Shown: positions 50,966 through 63,924, counted from the stretch's first letter. The stretch: 64,000 bases of DNA from Turritopsis dohrnii (GCA_027922465.2 BQMF02000011.1:248001-312000), one strand, 5' to 3'. Notes: generated by a model not told the origin, from the letters alone. Made by a program: numbers and translations.

Positions 50966-53900
50966 TATACAAGTTGTTTTTCAATTCGCTTTAACATTTT
51001 TGTTACTAGGTACTCACATTTATTATTTTCCTCCATGACTGGATCAGAAACACACTTCTACTTACGAAATGCGCTAAAGTTGCAATCGTGTCACATCAGC
51101 GTATTTGAAACACATTTTTAATGGCTCAAAGTAGTGAGTTATCACCGAGATGCCTTCAAGTTAACCTTATCGTTTGTTAAGTCGAAGTACTTCTAATCAA
51201 AAAACTGTTACCGTTTGTTATAAATTTTAACCAATTTATTATTATAATATATTTGACAGCCATTAAATGGAAAGTAATCTAAACATATTCCACAGTGGAG
51301 GTGAAACGTTTTTTCACCTACGAAACAAGTGAATGATTTTCCTGAGATGGCTGACCTTGTGTCTCTTTGAATATTATATATGTTTACGCTTTTTATCAAG
51401 TTTTAATATGTGCAATAATTTTATCGTTCTGGATATATTTCGTGGTGACTGCTTTTAGATTTTAACTGTTCACTTTAGTTTCAATACTGACTTTTTGGTG
51501 ATATGTTTATATGAACACGGATTAGAAATTGAATAGAAAATTTCCCTGATGATGTGACGTCAAACGTTTCCATAATTTTTAAAATTCTTCGTTTTCCTTG
51601 CGGTTATTAAAAATCTGTGAAATGTTAATCGATGTTTTATGCCCTCCGCTCCATATCCATCTTTGTCTTCTGTTCTTAAAGATAATGAACTGTCATAAGG
51701 TCGAGGAAAAAGTGTGTCAGCAGTTTTCTTGTGAGATAATCTCCACGAGAGAGCCAATCATTTTTTTACTTTGTTTGAGCGCATTATTAATAATAAACAG
51801 CTTCCAGCAAAGTGCAACCCTCAGCTCTACATGTAATAGTTCATTATCTTTAAATATTTTATTATTTTAAAGGAAATATCTGACAGTATTTTATCTGGAA
51901 GAAGCCACTGACTGTGAACGCTAATATTGTCACTTCTAAACATTCTTGACACACTGACAAGTCTGTTGTTAAGACTCCTTGTAGAGGACATCTTTCTTTT
52001 AGCAAACAAGTTTTATTTGTTCGTACAATCTTGTTCATCTGCTTTAGGGTGTTTTCAGGCGTCTTCGAATATATGCAAGTGTTATCATCGTGTACTTGTC
52101 CAATTTCCACTTCAAAAATATATACTTATTTTTTTATGGGATTGAATAAATGTTGAAAATAAAAGTTGTAGCAAGTTGTTTCCCAGTTTTGAAACCGCCC
52201 ATCATTGGAAACTAGTTGGCGTTAATAGATTTCCTCATGAAATATTTGTTTGTCTCATAATATAAAAATATAATTTCTTCGGTTTCGAGAGAAGGGCTCG
52301 TAATTTATTTTTTAACGTCGAATTTTTCGCGAGGTCAGGGCAATAACGAAAGTTTTAACTTCTGCCAAAAAATTATCGGAAATTATTGTCGTAAAATTTT
52401 ATTAATCTTGCTGTTTCCTTTTCGGATAAAGTCACATATTTCCTCTGACGTGGACGAACGGCGATTCAAAGAATCTGTCAAAAATTCCATTCTCTTTTTG
52501 AAATCTTCATTTTTTAAGGCGCGAGTAAGGGAAAAAGCATGATTTTTTATATCCTTAATTTCAGTGTAAAAATTGTTTATTTTGGTATCAAAATATATAT
52601 TTTTAGAAAACCGTGAATCTGCTCTATCAGAAAATGTCAAAATTATTTTGAAATAATAATAATTTCAGGTTTTTGAGGCCAATAAAAAAGAGGTGTGTAT
52701 TTTATATTTGAAGCTTCATTGTCAAAACGGCTGAAGTTACACTTATCATGTTCATTTTTACGGAAAAAAATAAAAAACCGTTTTTAGATCAGTTATTATT
52801 CAGCTTGAATTTATTGCTTGATCTCCACCTCAGAGCTCTTTTCGTTCTTACATTGGGGGCTTCAAATGTATCAGTCACTTTCTTAAAAAATGAACATGGC
52901 GAAAAAGCGTTTTAAAGTTTTTATAGAACATGCAGAATACATAATCATTATTTTGATCTCTGACTTTAACATGAATGACGTGTCTGTGTTCATTCATTTT
53001 TATTTGATAAAAATACACAAACAATGGTTAGTTTTTCTTCACTGACTATTTTATCTTCAATGAGAGTTCTCGTGCCAGGTATTTTGATCGTATGTTTTGT
53101 TTATTTGATACATGATTAATGAAGTGATAAACAGGAAAAGGAATGTTTTAGTGAAAAAAAAAAAAATCCAATTTATTTTTCCATAAAAAGATTGCACCAT
53201 TCGAAAATTCAGGTCATTTGACATCGGATTAGTGAAAAAAAATAAAAAAGCAAAATTTTCACGAAAGTTTCCTTTACTCACGCTTTAAATTTTTTTTTCA
53301 TTCAAAGTATCAAAAATATAAAGAAACAACCGTTCGTTTACGTGCTCGTTAACCGAATACAAAATTTGGTGCCAAACTTATGCAAATTTACCAGTACCGC
53401 TTATTCTTCCGTGTTTTTATTCAAATATTTCGAATTAGCTATCAATGATGTCAATTTGTTACGCCAATTTGTTACACATTAAACTAATACGACTGCTTTC
53501 CTGTTGTGTGGTTAAATCAAACTTGCCGGAAATTTTATTATTAACGACAGATTACTTCTTTTGTTATACTTATTAATAATATTTTTCGCCATATTAGTTC
53601 TAAAATAATTATATTGCAAGACAATACAAAAAAACAGCCAAAAATTCACCAACAATCTGGGCAAAACATCTCCCAATGTTTGATCATAATTTACTTAAAA
53701 GCAGGGAGCCCTCATTTAGCTTAACGCATTATTGGTGTTATATTGGCGTTATATACGGCGACTTGTTTCTTAATCTTCATCGCTTGTTGTTTTGTTATTG
53801 TTTATGCTTTGTTTACGAAAGAGATAAAGAGATTAAATTAAAGACAGACGTTTCCTATATTTAGCACTTCTTCAGGACTTCTCCTAAAATAACCTTAAGT

Positions 53901-54112
53901 GATAATGAAGCTGGATACCCTACGCAAATCAATAGCTTGCTCAGTTTCACATACGGAAGGGATTAGGGCGGTATGGCTGATTAAAAGAGAACTAAAATGA
54001 AAGGATGTCCTTCAATGCAAACACATATCATGTGATACATATTATAAATTATAAGTACAGTAGCTTTATTTGACAATTTATTTTTCTCTCTGCAACTCAC
54101 TCGAGAGCCGCC
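50966..54112. other. Spacer with unassigned minus-strand ORFs
   Basis: No recognised gene. Minus-strand frames at 51827-52110 and 52383-52640 look somewhat protein-like (the latter has KNEDFKKRMEFLTDSLNRRS and a Lys-rich C-terminus), but no splice structure or family was found. Around 52.7-53.3 kb the DNA resembles the interior of the TTAA MITE at 26.4-27.3 kb. Confidence 0.35.
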
Positions 54113-54305
54113 ATGATCAAAATTACAGAAGACAGCAGCAAAGATATTGCATTCGAAGATATCAAATATGCTTTACCAACAAAAGTTGTTCATGAACTAG
54201 CAGATACTATACATTATTGTATTCCTAAATTAATGAAAGTGGAAATGGAGCCTAATGTTACGATCGACAAATTTCATCAAACATTTGCAGTGAAGAATGC
54301 CATTG
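54113..54305 (+). CDS. Candidate first exon of an unidentified gene
   Basis: An ATG in good context (GAGAGCCGCCATGA) opens a frame of about 64 codons ending at a strong splice donor (ATTG|GTAAGC, near 54306). Reading through instead gives a 96-aa ORF to 54403. The peptide is acidic and protein-like (EDIKYALPTKVVHELADTIH). I do not recognise the family, and no following exon could be placed confidently; a weak candidate donor-bearing ATG lies at 57369. Confidence 0.4.
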
Positions 54306-54544
54306 GTAAGCCTGTATACTCGAAAAGGTCTGCTGAAGAACAACACGGGGAACATTCATACCAGAACAAGCTAGCTAACGTGTCAGATAACGGTAGAAGA
54401 TAGTTGGTTTTTCATCTTCCTGGCAATGGTATTCGAAAGAATTTAGATGAAGCATTTTCTGATTTTTATTCATATTTATATCTTATTAATTGTTAATGGT
54501 ATTTTTATATCTTCATATTTAATATATCTTGTAATTAAATCTAC

Positions 54545-54650
54545 TCTGTGGGCAAATTTTTTGAAACAAAAATACTGTGAAGGAGTGTGTTCACATTTTT
54601 TCAATAAAAGTGCTCTTTGTTGCAGTTTTTTTTGTAATGATTTTGCCAAT
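54545..54650 (+). mobile_element. Short MITE, family M1, copy 4 (diverged)
   Basis: GTGGGCAAATTTTTTGAAAC start, GTGAAGGAGTGTGTTC, CAATAAAAGTGCTCTTTGTT and a GATTTTGCC end. The central TTCTATAGAA part is deleted. Confidence 0.6.
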
Positions 54651-54790
54651 ATTTTATTGTAATATTATATTTATTATTGCTAAATAACTATGTAACGGAA
54701 AGTTAATTTATACCCGAAATCCATTAAAAAAACCAAATTCTCAAACGCATTCATTGAAGTTGTTTTTTTTTTTTGAAAATCCGCGCACCG

Positions 54791-54910
54791 CCCCAAGGGC
54801 AAATTTGTTGCTAAATGACTGCGAAGGAGTGCATTTCTACAGAAATATACACAGTATTTCAATAAAATCACTCTTCATCGCGGTGATTGATTGAAGATTT
54901 TGCCCACAGG
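54791..54910 (+). mobile_element. Short MITE, family M1, copy 5
   Basis: GGGCAAATTTGTTGCTAAAT, TGCGAAGGAGTGCATTTCTA, CAGAAATATACACAGTATTT and a GATTTTGCCCACAGG end. Confidence 0.7.
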
Positions 54911-55088
54911 CCAACTCTGAATTACACGGCCTATTCAAAGGAAAAAAAGGATAATGTAAACATAAGACCATGGTGAAAAAAGGATTTTCATCATATCGTT
55001 TCTTTTTATCTTTCTTTTTAAAAGATGGACGTGTTCATCTTTCATCATCTTTCTAATTCAATCCTTCTTATACGATTGTCCCGAAGTG

Positions 55089-55160
55089 TCACAGTTCTCG
55101 GTTTTGTACAGACAGTTCTCGAGTTTTGTACTGACAGTTCCTGAGTCTTTACAGACAGTG
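55089..55160. repeat. About 23-bp minisatellite, three to four units
   Basis: Units of the form ACAGTTCTCGAGTTTTGTACTG follow one another with small changes. Confidence 0.65.
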
Positions 55161-56822
55161 CCCCCGTTCCCGGATTTTAAGAAACAACTAGCTACATTTG
55201 TTAGGGGGTGGGGACCACATCAAAAAAAACTGTTTGGAATAATATTTCCCTTAGTTTATGACAATGATTGTAGTTCAAAATGTGAACTGGATTCCTTGTT
55301 TATATTTAACTTAAAAAGAACTAAAGTACAATGGACAACTTAGATAAGTTTTTAACCGAATTGTTTCATTTTTATTTAATCCCTTACGTTTGAGTCATTT
55401 TTGGATCCCGATCTAACATTCTGGTAGCGAGTACCGATTGCTTGGCCACTAGTCGGTATAAGTAACATATCAATAATGTAGAAGACTGGACCCGAACTGG
55501 ACATAACAGGACTTTGATTAGCGAATTATTTTCACACCTTTCACTTCACACTGTCCATAACAAAAAGAACAAAATGATACGTTTTTTGTCCTTTTCATCT
55601 AAGATGTATAGACAGGAACACCCAGTCTTTCAAATCTTCCTTTTAAAAGGATCGTGTAATTCCAGAGGCGTATTCAGGGTCAGTCCCGCATTATGTTATT
55701 TCTGTCCAGTCTTTAGTGTCGCTATGGTTACTTACATGTTTTTCTGTTCTATCTTTAAATGACTAAACACTCCTCCACAAACTTTGACTGACCTCCTGGC
55801 TACGCCGACGCCACGTCACGGATCTTGAAACGTCATCAAGGACCGGTATAAAATGTTTCATTCAATGGCATTTTTTCCCTGTTATTGAAATTTTCCTGTC
55901 TGTGGTAAGTGTTGCATGAAATGTAGGATTCAAATACGTGACTTCCCCTGTATGCAGAGAAATTACCTACTTCCTAAACGTTAAAAGAAGAAACAATGAT
56001 TTGTCGTCAGTTGATTCCCTTTAAAATAATCGAGGTTCGAATTTGACAAACTGGAATAGCTATATTGATTGATTTGCTAATTGGGAATGAATGAAAATGG
56101 CATTACTGTTTTTCGATGCGTATCCGGATTATTTTCTGAACTCGAAACCGAAACTGTATTGAAACTGAAGCTGTAAATAGTGTAATAACGCCCTCGATCA
56201 AAAGTCACATTTATATAATCATAAATCTTTTGTTCGCCCATTTCCGCCATTGTAACATCGCAGGAACTAACATATATACACTTTAACGCAAAACCAAGCA
56301 AACTCGAGTTTTTTTATAAGCAACCAAGGTCAGGCTTTAGTAGTAATGTTGCTTAATTTGTTGCTAAGGATTAATTGAAAAAATATTTATTTACAGTCTT
56401 GAAAACCTTTGTCTAAGCTTAAGAATCTAAGTACAAAGTCTAGGACATAGCACTGCAACCTAGTGTAACCACTTAGTGTGGCAATTTTAAGAAATGTGCT
56501 TTAGCTATGCTAGTGCTGCATTATTTCAAAATTTCATGTTGCTAATTTATGTAAGATCCATGTAGTACTGTTGCTTAACTTTTTGAGAAAATTTACTAGT
56601 GTTGCTTATATAAAAAACGTGTACAATGTTATGTTATGTTGTGAATTTGAATTTTGTCCTATAGGTGGATAAAATCCACCCCTGTAGCTATAAAAGCAGA
56701 TGCATTGAAAGATCGATTAGTCCCGCCGACAACGTTTATATGAAATCGCAAGGAATTAATTTTTTAAAAAATGCAAATCTGTGGGAACATTGAATGGTAT
56801 CAATTAAGTCAACAAACAAACA

Positions 56823-57052
56823 AAACAATTTAAACTGATCCGTTAAATTGATAATGTATTTCAAGTGTTGATGTGAAATTTCTAATGACTTTGTAGGGAA
56901 AAATTCACGAACATGTACATGTACCACGTTTTCTTTTATTTCAAACAATTTAAACTGATCCATTAAAATGATAATGTATTTCAGCCTTTAGTAGAGTTGT
57001 TCGTGAATTTTTCCCTACAAAGTCTTTAGAAATTTCATATCAACACTTGAAA
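56823..57052. repeat. Inverted repeat overlapping a direct repeat
   Basis: About 55-bp inverted arms (56862-56915 and 56999-57052, sharing GTAGGGAAAAATTCACGAAC) flank a second copy of AACAATTTAAACTGATCC (56823 and 56944). Confidence 0.7.
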
Positions 57053-57451
57053 CAAGCGTGCAAAGTAACACGATGTTTCTTTTAATACAAGAATAGCCTT
57101 TAAATCTCTGAAGTACCTATTTAATTGAACAGTTTTAAAAAAATTCTCACAAGTAATTGATTTTGTTCGTGCAACAGGTTCGTCGATTTTACAAATCTCT
57201 CTAATACCAATGGAGTTCTCGCTCACCACCGCTGGGATCATTATTTGTCAACATGTGATGATCCCGTACATTTTCAACATGGACACTGTTTTCTTTCACG
57301 ATTCGTAGATCGAAAAGATTCGTGCGATTCTAATTCCCTCACAGTTTTAGTGTTTGGAGACAAAAACCATGGGTGGTCAACAAAATGGTAGGCGATCTTT
57401 TTCAAACGATCTATTCAGAAATTACACTATTGCATAAATCGTTCCTACGCT

Positions 57452-60116
57452 TTGATTGATTGATTGATTGATATATTTTTAGTTAAGAAACATTACAAGT
57501 CCGTAACTGTTAAAAAATTTTCAATTAAAAGTCTTTATCATAATAGTAGATATAAGAATGTTTACATAAACTATCTGAAATATAGATCGTCCTTGTACAT
57601 ATTGTTTCAAGTAACACGGGAAACTCGTAGAAGATCATGAATGATCTTATCGCCGAGAACCGAGTGATTACACAGCGTAAATGTTACAATCTTACAATTT
57701 TATCAAACTGTTAAAAAGGAATAAGTATGTAACTAGACTTGACTTGAAAATTGATCAAAAATATTGAAGGATATTTTCAAATTTGATTGTTTTTAATAAT
57801 TTCTTAAATTGAGGAACATATTCAATATCTGAAAGAATATTCGATGATGAAACGAGAGCATTCCACAAGTGTGGTCCACGATATGAAATATTAAATTGAC
57901 TGAGCTTATTTTTGAACATCGGCTTAAGCAAAATTCTTGAATTTCGAGTTGTATATTTGTTTTGGGGTTTGAGCGTGTAAAGACTATAAAAAACAGATGG
58001 CGATTGCTTCGTTTTGCACTTTAACATAAAAATTAGAGTTTGGAAGATGTTAAGTTCGTATAGTGTTGGTATGAAGGATTCTGCAAAGAGAGGCTTTGTA
58101 TGAGTAAAACGATCTTTTAACTCTGATGGCATGCTTCTGACGTTGGAAAAGAGATGTTAGTTTACTTTTTTGTGTGCTAGCCCATATGACATTTGCATAG
58201 CTTAAGTGACTATGTACAAAAGAATAATAAAGTTGCTTTAATAGGTTTGTTCAAAATGGTTTTAGCTTTATATAATGCGCCAATTCCTTTGGATACTTTT
58301 GAGTGCACGTACTCAATTTGATTCGTCCATGTCAGATTTTCATCTACATAAATTCCAAGGAACTTTGTGACTGTTTGTCTGGTTATTTTTGTGTTATTTA
58401 TTTCTAATAGTGGAAGATTTAGTTCTATTGTATTTTTTTTCTTGGAAGTATGGAAAAGTGTAAAGTTTGTTTTCTTAGCATTTAAAGATAATTTATTTAC
58501 CTGAAACCACAACGCTACATTTTTTAATTCTTTGTTCATGTTATTAAAAAGTTTAGGAATATAAAAGTTTAGGAATAATAATATGTCTGAAAGGAACAGA
58601 TTTGTATCGTCAGAACTGGTTTCAGTATTGACGAACAGTTTACAAAATCGTTTACATATATCAAAAATAGTAAAGGACCTAATATTGAACCCTGGGGTAC
58701 TCCGCATGTCATATTTAATGCTTTAGTGATGTTATTGCTGCCATAAGTCACATGTTGTCTTCGATTTGTAAGGTAATTTTTCAAAATATTGTATGAATTT
58801 CCTCTGATGCCATAGTATTTAAGTTTTTTAAGCAAAATTTTATAATCAACTGTGTCAAATGCTTTTGACAAATCAATGAATATTCCAAGTGTATGTTTTC
58901 CATTGTTAAAAGATTCAGTGATGTCATTAACCAGTTGAAGTATTGCATGCTCTGTAGATACATTTTTCTGAAATCCAAATTGTTTATGGAAGAGTAAATC
59001 TTTTGAGGTTAGATGATCATAAATTCTATTATATAGGATTCTTTCTAGAATCTTTGAAAAAGCTGGCAGTACAGATATAGGTCTATAGTTGTTTATGGTT
59101 GTTTTGTCACCTGTTTTGAAGCTAGGTATAATTTTTGCTATCTTTAAGGGCTCGGGAAAAACTCCTTCGTTGAAGCAATTTTTGAAAATATTATATAATG
59201 GCTTCCTTATCTGTTCATACACGTCTAAAATTATATCACCACTTATGCCATCGATCCCAGTTGCCTTGTTTCTACTTAAGCTCTTATAGGCAAGTTCAAA
59301 TTCGTGAAGAGTAATTTCTTTATTTTCTAATCTTGAATCACTTTCTTTCAGATAGTCTTCAAATGTTTTATTTGTTATTGGAATCTTTTCTGCTAATTTT
59401 GGGCCTATATTTGCAAAAAAGGAATTGAATTTTTCTGCGATTTCTTTTTTATCATAAAGGGTTTCGTCATCCGTTTCAATCATGTTTGGTAAAGAATTTG
59501 AATTTGTCTGACATTTTCCAGTAAATTCTTTCATTAATTCACAAGTTTTCTTGCTGTTATATTTATACTTGTCAATTTTATTTTTATAGTAGTTTGTTTT
59601 GGCTTTTCGTTTCAGTTTTTCAAATAGGTTTTTGTAGGCTTTGTATTCATTTTCTGCGTGTTCTGTTTTGGTTTTAAGATATTTAACGTAAATTTTTTGC
59701 TTTGTTTTGGAGGATTTTTTGAGGCCTCTTGAGATCCATGGTGACTTAAGATCTTTTGGCTTATATGAAAATTCTATAATTGGAAAGTGTTTGTTATGGA
59801 GTTCAGTAAAAACTTCAATAAAACCTTCATATTGAGCATTGGCATTTAAAAGATTATCGAGAAAGTCCCAGTTTGTACGTTCTAAATCTTTTTTAAAATT
59901 AATTCCAGAGGATTTCTTATAGAGACGTTTTTTTATTTGTACGGAGTCTTTATTTTGAATGGAATAGTTGAACGAGACGAATATGGGAAAGTGATCTGAT
60001 ATATCTGATTTTATTATGCCTTTAGCTTGATATTCATTACGTACGCGCAAGCTTAATAACAGCATTTTCTTAAACATCTTTCCTTGTGGCGTCATTACAC
60101 TTTGTAAATAACGCAA
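57452..60116 (-). mobile_element. 5'-truncated, decayed LINE with (ATCA)n tail
   Basis: On the minus strand the element starts within the end of an endonuclease domain (SDISDHFPIFVSF), runs through a reverse transcriptase and its 3' domain, and ends in a short (ATCA)n/(TTGA)n tract at about 57452-57473, a typical tail of CR1/L2/RTE-like elements. At least two frame breaks are present, so it is inactive. Confidence 0.87.
57755..60116 (-). pseudogene. Reverse transcriptase pseudogene
   Basis: Piece one (60116-58569) carries the endonuclease end and RT motifs NNYRPISVLPAFSKILERIL, FGFQKNVSTEHAILQLVND, GIFIDLSKAFDTVDYKILL and CGVPQGSILGPLLFLIYVND. Piece two (58707-58210) resumes in another frame at DDTNLFLSD. 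The bases encoding the residues just before the catalytic Asp pair are deleted (the expected F/Y-A-D-D reads S-S-D-D), which kills the active site. Piece three (58132-57755) is the C-terminal domain (YELNIFQTLIFMLKC, GPHLWNALVSS) in yet another frame. Confidence 0.87.
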
Positions 60117-60573
60117 GCGTCGTAGTTATAGTTATACTGAGAGTGAGACGTTGGATGTTTATGAAAAGGTCTTTTGTAAAAACTGAAATGAAACGAAAAC
60201 GTTAAGAACGCACTGTAAGAACTGCTTGTACAAATTCCCTCCTATAATGACATTCGCATTATAATCACAAGAAATTAGAATTCAGGGACAGGGTTAATTA
60301 GAAGAGATGAAAATATCAAATTATTTTTTAAAAAAAAGTCTAACCGCAAGAATGAGAAAAGATAACTGACAATTAAGTACAACTAAGGATATTTTTTCCC
60401 TAACTTAGATGATCATATACGCAGTTATGCTCGACGACAAAATAAAAAGCAGAAAATCAACTCTGCTGTTTTTAAACTATTTCATTTGACCTTTCTTTAT
60501 AATTCAAAAGTAACCCTAAAAATAAGACTGGAAGATTAAGAAAGATTTCTCATAAAATGTAACGGAGTTATCT
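60117..60573. other. Spacer, nothing recognised
   Basis: AT-rich, no coding or repeat signal seen. Confidence 0.4.
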
Positions 60574-60645
60574 GGCGCCGTAGTATAGTGGTTATCACTC
60601 TCGTATTTCATGCAGGAGGTCGGGGTTCAATTCCCCTTGGCGGCG
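60574..60645 (+). tRNA. tRNA-Glu(UUC)-like gene or tRNA-derived SINE head
   Basis: A 72-nt sequence with an A box (TAGTATAGTGGTTATCAC) and a good B box (GGGGTTCAATTCCCC). The acceptor stem pairs at six of seven positions, and TTC sits at the anticodon site (60607-60609). The anticodon and D stems are weak, and no T-run terminator follows closely. Instead a structured-looking body runs to about 60790. It is therefore more likely a tRNA-derived SINE or pseudogene than a working tRNA. Confidence 0.45.
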
Positions 60646-61710
60646 ATTCACCATGCGCGAGTGAATGAACCATAGCGCCAAGTTCACCCATGCCATGAGG
60701 GAAATTGGGTAGATGATACGTCGGGTGTTGCAGAAGGTAATCCAGAAGAGCACAGGCCCTGTAAAGGCATTCATCTTTAGTTCAGGTGTTTTAAGTGTTT
60801 TTCTTTGTTTGGCATTTTTCATGTATTTTTTAGTATTATTTGTAATTCTGTGTACTTTCTAGTCTTGGTTAATATATATTTTATGTTAATTTATGTCATT
60901 TTGTCATTTTTACATATTTAATTCTAGGTCTGTAAATTATACTCTTTCTCACGTGTCACTATAAAGCTCCCACTTTCACTTTCTCAGTCACTTCATAACG
61001 GACCTTCAAGGAGTGAACATCAACTTGACTTAGTTATTTTTTAACACTTGGACTTAGTCATCAATTTCAAGTCAATTTTCAGACTATGAACTTTTAAAAT
61101 AGTCTACTACTCTTCATGTGTAGTCAACACTCACTTATATGAGACTCACATCAGATCAAAAATTTTTTAAAAAAAATTATTTAAATTTTGATCAGATCAG
61201 TTCGTCGGCAGAACAAACCGTGTCCCATTATTCTGAAAGGAATGAAGAGTGCTGTTTCTGAGATTTGACAAACAATTAAAAACACTATTCACTTTCTATG
61301 GATTCTCAGATGTGCAGAATTCCAATAATCTATTTCGATTGAATGTTACCTAAAAGTTTTTATCAAAACTTTATAAATAATACACATCACAATAAAAACA
61401 TCAACTTGGCTACCAGTCCCTTACAATTCACTATTCCGGCCTATTCTTGAAATGCCTTTAGCATCCTTCGTATTCCGATTTACTCTAAAATGAAAACCAA
61501 TGAAAAACATCATCAACCAAAAGTCAGGTATAGTGTAGAAGTCAAAGGCATTGTCTTTGCGATACTCGTGCAATAACTAACACTTGTTCTAAACTAATTT
61601 GAAATGGTATGGTTAATGAATAATGTCTGATAGTAAATCACAATCTTAATGAAAAAATGTGATCAAACATCTGGAATAAGTCACGGTCAGTAAGGAACCC
61701 CAGAGAAGCA
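60646..61710. other. Spacer with a possible SINE body
   Basis: The first 150 bp may be the body of a tRNA-Glu-derived SINE. The remainder is AT-rich with no gene recognised; a small imperfect palindrome (ATCAGATCAAAAATTTT ... AAATTTTGATCAGAT) lies near 61150-61198. Confidence 0.4.
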
Positions 61711-61955
61711 TTAAGCGGGATTTCCACTTATACATTTTGATATGTGTATCGTATGAAAATTTAACATCTGATTGGCCAGATTGATTGGTCTTGATACGTT
61801 TTGGTACGGTAAGTTAAAAGTTAAAATGAATTCAACTTTTTCAATGCAATACGCGTATCGAAAGTTTTTTAAACAAAAGAATACTAAGGAGTAATGAATG
61901 AACTCAAAGGGATACATGTTCATACACGTATCAAAAAGTGGGAATCCCGCTTTAA
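61711..61955. mobile_element. TTAA-flanked MITE (GCGGGATTTCCACTT ends)
   Basis: Left end TTAA|GCGGGATTTCCACTTATACA at 61711. The right end is the inverted match AAAAAGTGGGAATCCCGCTT followed by TTAA at 61952-61955. Length about 237 bp. Its right terminal repeat overlaps the 3' end of the helicase reading frame. Confidence 0.75.
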
Positions 61956-63924
61956 ATCAATTAAATGTTCATACTCGTCACTAAAATTGTTGAAAAAAAT
62001 TACTTGGATTTTTTCTGTGGTAATCAAATCTATGATTGCTTGTAATAGTTTATCGTCACGTGATTCAGTCATGCTACCAATGCTCAACTGCATGGAAGGA
62101 TTTTTTATTTTCCTGCTCAGCAAAACATCTAGTTCATGACGCAGATCCTAAAAACGAACTTTTCCTTGATAAGATCTCTGGTTAGATGTATTCGAGGAAG
62201 TAGATCAATATACGGGAACGTAAAAATGATCAATGACGCAGCAGTCTGCGAACAGCGGCTGCTGTTGTCAATCAATAATTATATTTTATCTCTAAGCTTT
62301 CGCTGTGTGGGATTGGTAGATTACAAGCCAATCAGCGAACCAAGGGCCTTTCGTTGTGTGGATTGGTAGATTACACGCCAATTAGCGAATAAAAATAGTA
62401 ACACGTGCTTGAAAATGTTTTGTGGCTGGGTAGAAAATAATATCAACACCTTTACTAACTGTGCTATCTTCACAGAAGAATGAAATTTAATGCCGCTATC
62501 AACTTGAATTGTGTCCAGTCCATTTTCTTGATGAACACTGATGACACCACCAAAGAACAGCAATGGAAAAGGTGAGATCATGGTTGTGTCATATAGGAAG
62601 AGCTATAAAAGAATACCAACAGATTTCCCAGTGTGCAAATTTGATGAAAAATCACGGCGAAGGAGTGTATTTCTATAGAAATAAACACACAGTTTCAATA
62701 AAAATGCTCTTCCTCGCAGCGGTTTTTGACGATTCTGATAATATTACCTTGGTGGTTTTCATCTTCTCGTGGTATATCAACCATTGACTTTCAAAGAATG
62801 TGACTTCACTGTTGACTGATTTGGGATGTATGAAAACAGGACCGAAATGCTCAGTGGTTAATTTCGGCGGCCTGAAACGTGTTAAATATTGACACCTTCA
62901 TACGCAAATCCTTTTTTTATGAGAAGCTAGAGTAACTTTAGTGCTCATACCTGTTAGAGTATTCATTAATGTTAGGTTGTATTTTTGCAACGTTCGGATA
63001 CAAGCCTGCACATACGATAGCTTTGATCAAATTGATATTACCTGAAAAATAAAAGCCATGGTTTCTACACTTACTTGATAGAGCATAAACAAAATTATCT
63101 TGTATTAAAGAAGATTTAGTATTAACAACAAAAAAAAACACAATATAATTGTGCCGACTTGAAAAAAGTGGACACCGGAAAGCTTTTCTCAAATCTTTCG
63201 ATCACTGTAAGGGCAGAAACTTTCGCTTTTTTGGGTCATTTTCGTGAATGTTTGTTCCGTTGGAAACTTAAATCAATGAAACGCAAAAATTTTTTAAGGT
63301 AAAAAAAAATCGTTTCCATCCGTGGAAATAAAAATTGGAAAACAGACAATTAATTTAGTCACATTTAAGTACAATTTTGATCGTGATAGAGAAAAAAATC
63401 TAACTAGAACGTCAAAGCAATATTCAAAAAAAAAAAGAAACTTTAAAAGAATACCAGAGAAAACAATGAGCTGGAATTAATGTCATCAATCCACTTTACC
63501 TGATTGCGTGTTGTGTTGCTTGTCATGAACATTGGAGTTAGTAAGGAATCCAACATTGTACAGATAGTAAGCGAATTGCTTTTTCATGCTATGTATCATC
63601 TACAAGCGAGTTAAAAAAATATAGCCGCGAATTCAAAGTTTATACTCGACTTGAAGAAAAGTTCAACTCGCGCGAATCAACCTGACCTTTAACGTATTGA
63701 CAGACAGGAAATTTTGCCAACAAAATCTTCCTTCGTTTCCATGAAATCGGGCATCTTCCCAACCCTTGTAAAAGAAGAAATAAAACAATAAAATCATGCC
63801 CAAGGAAAAAACTGTTAGAAAACCATGATCTTAAAACCTTGAAAGCATTAACAAGCATGATGTGATCACTTTTCGAATGTTTGGAGAGTTCCATCTTTTG
63901 TCGATCTGCATCTTTTTCTTTGTG
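61920..63924 (-). CDS. DHX36: DHX36-type DEAH-box RNA helicase, C-terminal part (gene runs off the right edge)
   Basis: Seven minus-strand exons: 63924-63838, 63764-63687, 63599-63500, 63041-62951, 62871-62748, 62602-62450 and 62147-61920, all in phase, giving 286 aa. They follow human DHX36 in order: SKSDHIMLVNAFK, GRFCWQNFLSVNTLK, MIHSMKKQFAYYL, NINLIKAIVCAGLYPNVAKI, HPKSVNSEVTFFESQWLIYH, LLFFGGVISV, KIAQLVK and the LQAIIDLITTEK C-terminal helix. DHX36 unwinds G-quadruplex DNA and RNA; these exons cover the helicase-associated and OB-fold regions, while the motor core lies beyond 64000. After TTEK the family normally ends in a short tail. Here the frame continues about 28 codons and uses a stop at 61920-61922 inside a MITE terminal repeat. 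A GTAATT after KIQ could instead be a donor to a further exon. Confidence 0.88.
62627..62741 (+). mobile_element. Short MITE, family M1, copy 6, in a helicase intron
   Basis: CCCAGTGTGCAAATTTGATG start, GCGAAGGAGTGTATTTCTAT, AGAAATAAACACACAGTTTC and AAAATGCTCTTCCTCGCAGC. Its right end is degraded. It fills most of the 145-bp intron between helicase exons 62871-62748 and 62602-62450. Confidence 0.68.

Larger units (their letters stand above)
54404..57448. other. Repeat-bearing spacer, no gene recognised
   Basis: Holds two M1 MITEs, a minisatellite near 55090-55160 and an inverted/direct repeat structure at 56823-57052, all listed separately. Other ORFs look fortuitous. Confidence 0.45.
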
